Source of the DNA: Sphingobium sp. SCG-1 | GTDB lineage: Bacteria > Pseudomonadota > Alphaproteobacteria > Sphingomonadales > Sphingomonadaceae | Length of the DNA stretch: 64,000 bases | Assembly (NCBI RefSeq): GCF_002953135.1 | Contig: NZ_CP026372.1 | Span: forward strand, 434,001 to 498,000 | Direction of reading: 5' to 3' | In this document: positions 61,688 to 64,000 of the stretch, piece after piece | How the letters are laid out: every line of letters starts with the position of its first letter | Numbering within the stretch: the first letter of the stretch is position 1 | Position numbers and translations under genes: made by a program | The notes under the pieces: generated by a model | The model's database searches: none | Seen by the model: the letters and a program-made list of their open reading frames with translations, nothing else | What the model was told of the DNA's origin: nothing

Positions 61688-64000
61688 TCAGCCGATTGCA
61701 CGATCGATGCTGGCACTTTGAGGCATTTCCCGCTCCGCGTCCAGCAGTGCCGTAATTTGTCCGACGGGAACGGGCCTGCTGATCAGATATCCTTGCGCTA
61801 TGTCACAACCCACGGAGCGCAAAAATGCAAGGCACGCTGGTTCCTCGATTCCCTCAGCCACCACTTTGAGGCCAAGATTATGGGCAAGATCGATGGTGGA
61901 GCGCACCATGAGTGCATCGTTCCTGTTATGATGTGCGTTCTCGACGAAACTGCGGTCGATCTTCAACTCTGATAGTGGCAGCGTGCGCAGATAGGACAGA
62001 GTAGATTGTCCGGTGCCATAATCGTCCATTGATATAGCGACACCAAGATCGCGGAACTTCTCAAGCGCGGCGATGGCCTCAAGCGGGTTCTCAAGCGTGG
62101 CGGACTCCGTGACTTCGAATACCAGCGCAGCGGGGGGCACATCGGCCTCTTCAAGCAGGCTTAGCACATCGACGGTGAAGGCGGCGGACCCTATCAGTAC
62201 GGCAGAGATATTGACGGCCGCCGTGACATCATACCCTTTGCCCCGCCAGCGCGCCAAATCCTCTATCGTCCGGCCAAGCACATAGAGCGTCAGCGGCGCG
62301 ATGCGACCTGCTTGCTCGGCCAAGGGAATGAAACGGTCGGGGCGGATGTTGCCGCGCGTCGGGTGGGGCCACCGGACCAGAGCCTCCACGCTCGTTATCC
62401 GGTCGCTGGCAAGCGCGAGCTTTGGCTGATAATGGACCTCGATCTGACCGGCTGTGATCGCCTGATCCAGTTCACCCATCAGGCTGATCGACTGCTCCAG
62501 ATCGTCCAGATCGGCATTGTCCTGCACCCAGAACCTGCCTTGCGTATGCGCTTGTTCAGCGGCGAGTATTGCTTTCGTGAGGGCCGCATCGACACCGGAC
62601 CGGTCGGATGTGGCAAGACCAAGCGTGACGGCCACATCGATCTTGCGGCCCGCCACTTCCACTGGCTGCAACAGGATCGACCGCAGGCCGTCCAGCATCT
62701 CCTCGCGCTCGTCCGAAGCAGGGAGCACAAATGCCAGCAACTTGTCCCCCAGCCGATAAATCTCCGCATCTTCCGCCGAGAGCCGCGCGCGATCCGCGAT
62801 CCGAAGCACGACGTCGCGGATGGCGGACTGGCCCAGCACAGCGGTTACGCTGTCGAGATTGGAGAGGTTGGCAACCGCGACGCATCTTGCCGTCCCGCCA
62901 ATGTTGGCGGTCATCGCTCGGCGGTTTGGCAAGCCGGTTTCCTCGTCAACCAGCCGCTGCTCCCGCAGACGGTAAACGACGCGCCGGATGGCGGAGGCCA
63001 TCGAGACAAGCCCCAGAAGCATGAAGGCGCCGCCCAAAGGATATATCCGCTGAACCCATGATTGCATGAGCAGGCTCAGAACAAAGACGAGAGAGAACGC
63101 TGCCAAGGCCGCAAGGGCCATCGTCGCCATGCGCCGCCTCGTCGCGATGACCAGCGCCAGCAACGCTGCCACTGCCAGCGCGGTCACCGGCCAACCACTG
63201 ACCGGCACTCCGGCGATCAGCGTCTCTGCCGCAAGCGCCTGGACGATGACGCCGGGGATCACACCCCACGCCGGGGTCGCGTAACGGTCGCCCATCTCCA
63301 CCGCCGTTGCGCCGATCAGGACGGATCGCCCGCGTATGGCGGCCGGATTGAACGCGCCATCGCGTACGGCGACGAAACTCAGCCTTGGGATGGTTGCGGG
63401 TCGAATGGAATAATTGATCGGGAAGAAGGTGTCGGCGCGCGCCGCAACGCCTGCGATATAGGATGACAGCGATGGCCGGGGCACGCCTGCAGTCACGGTG
63501 CCGAAAGGCGCCTGCCGCACCATTCCGTCTGCATCCGGCGCGATGCTGACCGATGCCAGCGCTACGTGTGAGCGAAAGAGCGGCAGTGGCAGCGCGTCGA
63601 TTGATCGGGAATCGCCTGACCGTGCCTGCTGCCCGAACGTCGGAAGGGCCACTAGGCCGCCCGAACGTGCGAGTGCCCGCGAAAATTCAATGTCGCCGTC
63701 GTGCGTGGAAGGTGAGGAGAAATCGACATCGAACACGATGCTCGCCGCGCCAGCCTGTCGAAGATGATCGATCACCGCCGCATAATGATCGCGTGGCCAG
63801 GGCCAGCGCTTGATCGCCGCCGCACTCGCCGCGTCCATCTCGACGACCACCACGCGGCCCGGTGCATCATGGCGAAGCGCGGCGAAACGCGCCGGCTCCA
63901 CTATGCGGTCCAACATCTGGTCGAAACCGAGCGCCATGGCAGCAAGTGTCACCAGAGCGGCAAGCGCGACCAGGACAAGGCTGGACGTCCAGCGGGATAG
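61688..64000 (-). CDS. CHASE2-GGDEF-EAL membrane signalling protein, N-terminus outside the window
   Basis: At least 770 residues. The visible N-terminus is a hydrophobic helix that continues to the window edge. A periplasmic CHASE2 sensor domain follows (ending IPGVIVQALAAETLI), then about three membrane helices, a GGDEF domain and an EAL domain. The GGDEF signature is degraded to LGDKLL, so it should not make cyclic di-GMP. The EAL domain keeps VEALVRW, the FEVTES Glu, DDYGTG and VAEGIEE, so it is a likely cyclic di-GMP phosphodiesterase. A GTG at 63952 could be an internal start but would cut the first helix. Confidence 0.9.
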   Translation of the reverse strand, partial: LSRWTSSLVLVALAALVTLAAMALGFDQMLDRIVEPARFAALRHDAPGRVVVVEMDAASAAAIKRWPWPRDHYAAVIDHLRQAGAASIVFDVDFSSPSTHDGDIEFSRALARSGGLVALPTFGQQARSGDSRSIDALPLPLFRSHVALASVSIAPDADGMVRQAPFGTVTAGVPRPSLSSYIAGVAARADTFFPINYSIRPATIPRLSFVAVRDGAFNPAAIRGRSVLIGATAVEMGDRYATPAWGVIPGVIVQALAAETLIAGVPVSGWPVTALAVAALLALVIATRRRMATMALAALAAFSLVFVLSLLMQSWVQRIYPLGGAFMLLGLVSMASAIRRVVYRLREQRLVDEETGLPNRRAMTANIGGTARCVAVANLSNLDSVTAVLGQSAIRDVVLRIADRARLSAEDAEIYRLGDKLLAFVLPASDEREEMLDGLRSILLQPVEVAGRKIDVAVTLGLATSDRSGVDAALTKAILAAEQAHTQGRFWVQDNADLDDLEQSISLMGELDQAITAGQIEVHYQPKLALASDRITSVEALVRWPHPTRGNIRPDRFIPLAEQAGRIAPLTLYVLGRTIEDLARWRGKGYDVTAAVNISAVLIGSAAFTVDVLSLLEEADVPPAALVFEVTESATLENPLEAIAALEKFRDLGVAISMDDYGTGQSTLSYLRTLPLSELKIDRSFVENAHHNRNDALMVRSTIDLAHNLGLKVVAEGIEEPACLAFLRSVGCDIAQGYLISRPVPVGQITALLDAEREMPQSASIDRAIG

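Noticed and set aside
1..64000. CRISPR arrays, prophage, insertion sequences, rRNA genes.
   Set aside because: No regularly spaced repeats, transposase, integrase or phage structural genes and no rRNA sequence were seen in any part of the window.

Overview
The window looks like a chromosomal piece of a GC-rich alphaproteobacterium of the Sphingomonadaceae. The reasons are two large TonB-dependent receptors beside glycan genes, Fmt/TruA/PurCSQ and InfA-Maf-RNase G-YacG-tRNA-Phe blocks with alphaproteobacterial-style proteins, and glutathione-dependent formaldehyde oxidation. No plasmid, phage, insertion sequence or CRISPR array was seen. The genus assignment is an inference.

Layout: (1) 1-5.6 kb is housekeeping: rmuC (cut by the window edge), def and recR on the minus strand, and fmt, truA, purC, purS, purQ on the plus strand. 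Two related long inverted repeats lie between these genes. (2) 5.6-15 kb holds a GH5 lipoprotein, cstA-ybdD, a periplasmic trehalase convergent with a TonB-dependent receptor, and a methyltransferase. (3) 15.1-26.7 kb is an oxidative block. It starts with the formaldehyde pathway (adhC, fghA). A tightly overlapping operon follows: a PQQ alcohol dehydrogenase with a lanthanide-type Asp-X-Asp motif, a lipoprotein cytochrome c, caa3-type oxidase subunits II, I and III, a small membrane protein, CtaG, a second cytochrome c, a YVTN beta-propeller and a XoxJ/MxaJ-like binding protein. The oxidase subunit I keeps all metal ligands but has Asn and Gln in place of the key D- and K-channel residues. (4) 26.8-33.2 kb is a valine/isobutyrate catabolic operon (mmsA, acd, hibch, echA, mmsB) with a divergent LysR regulator. 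(5) 33.2-36.4 kb carries a DUF2243 membrane protein, small unknown proteins, a HAD phosphatase-like protein and a thiolase. (6) 36.4-56 kb is a pectin/galacturonate utilisation locus: GH43, an esterase, a large TonB receptor, a PL1-type pectate lyase, a cupin, KduI-KduD-KdgK-carboxylesterase, a LacI regulator, a FAH-family enzyme, a hexuronate MFS transporter, UxaA, a UxuB/UxaB-type reductase and UxaC. (7) 56.1-61.4 kb has bioF-bioD-bioA, then infA, maf, rng, yacG and tRNA-Phe. (8) The right edge is a CHASE2-GGDEF-EAL signalling protein that runs off the window.

How it works together: in block 6, four 14-bp sites sharing the half-site ACCGGTGTCA lie just upstream of the TonB receptor/pectate lyase pair, kduI, the FAH/MFS/uxaA operon and uxaC. 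This ties the locus into one predicted regulon of the LacI-type protein encoded inside it. Pectin would be cut outside the outer membrane or in the periplasm, its oligomers imported by the receptor, and both unsaturated and saturated uronates brought to 2-keto-3-deoxygluconate and then KDPG. The KDPG aldolase is not in the window. In block 3, alcohol oxidation in the periplasm would feed cytochrome c and a dedicated terminal oxidase, and formaldehyde, if formed, would be removed by the adjacent glutathione pathway.

The most notable signals are the lanthanide-type dehydrogenase wired to its own channel-deficient oxidase, and the compact operator set of the pectin regulon.
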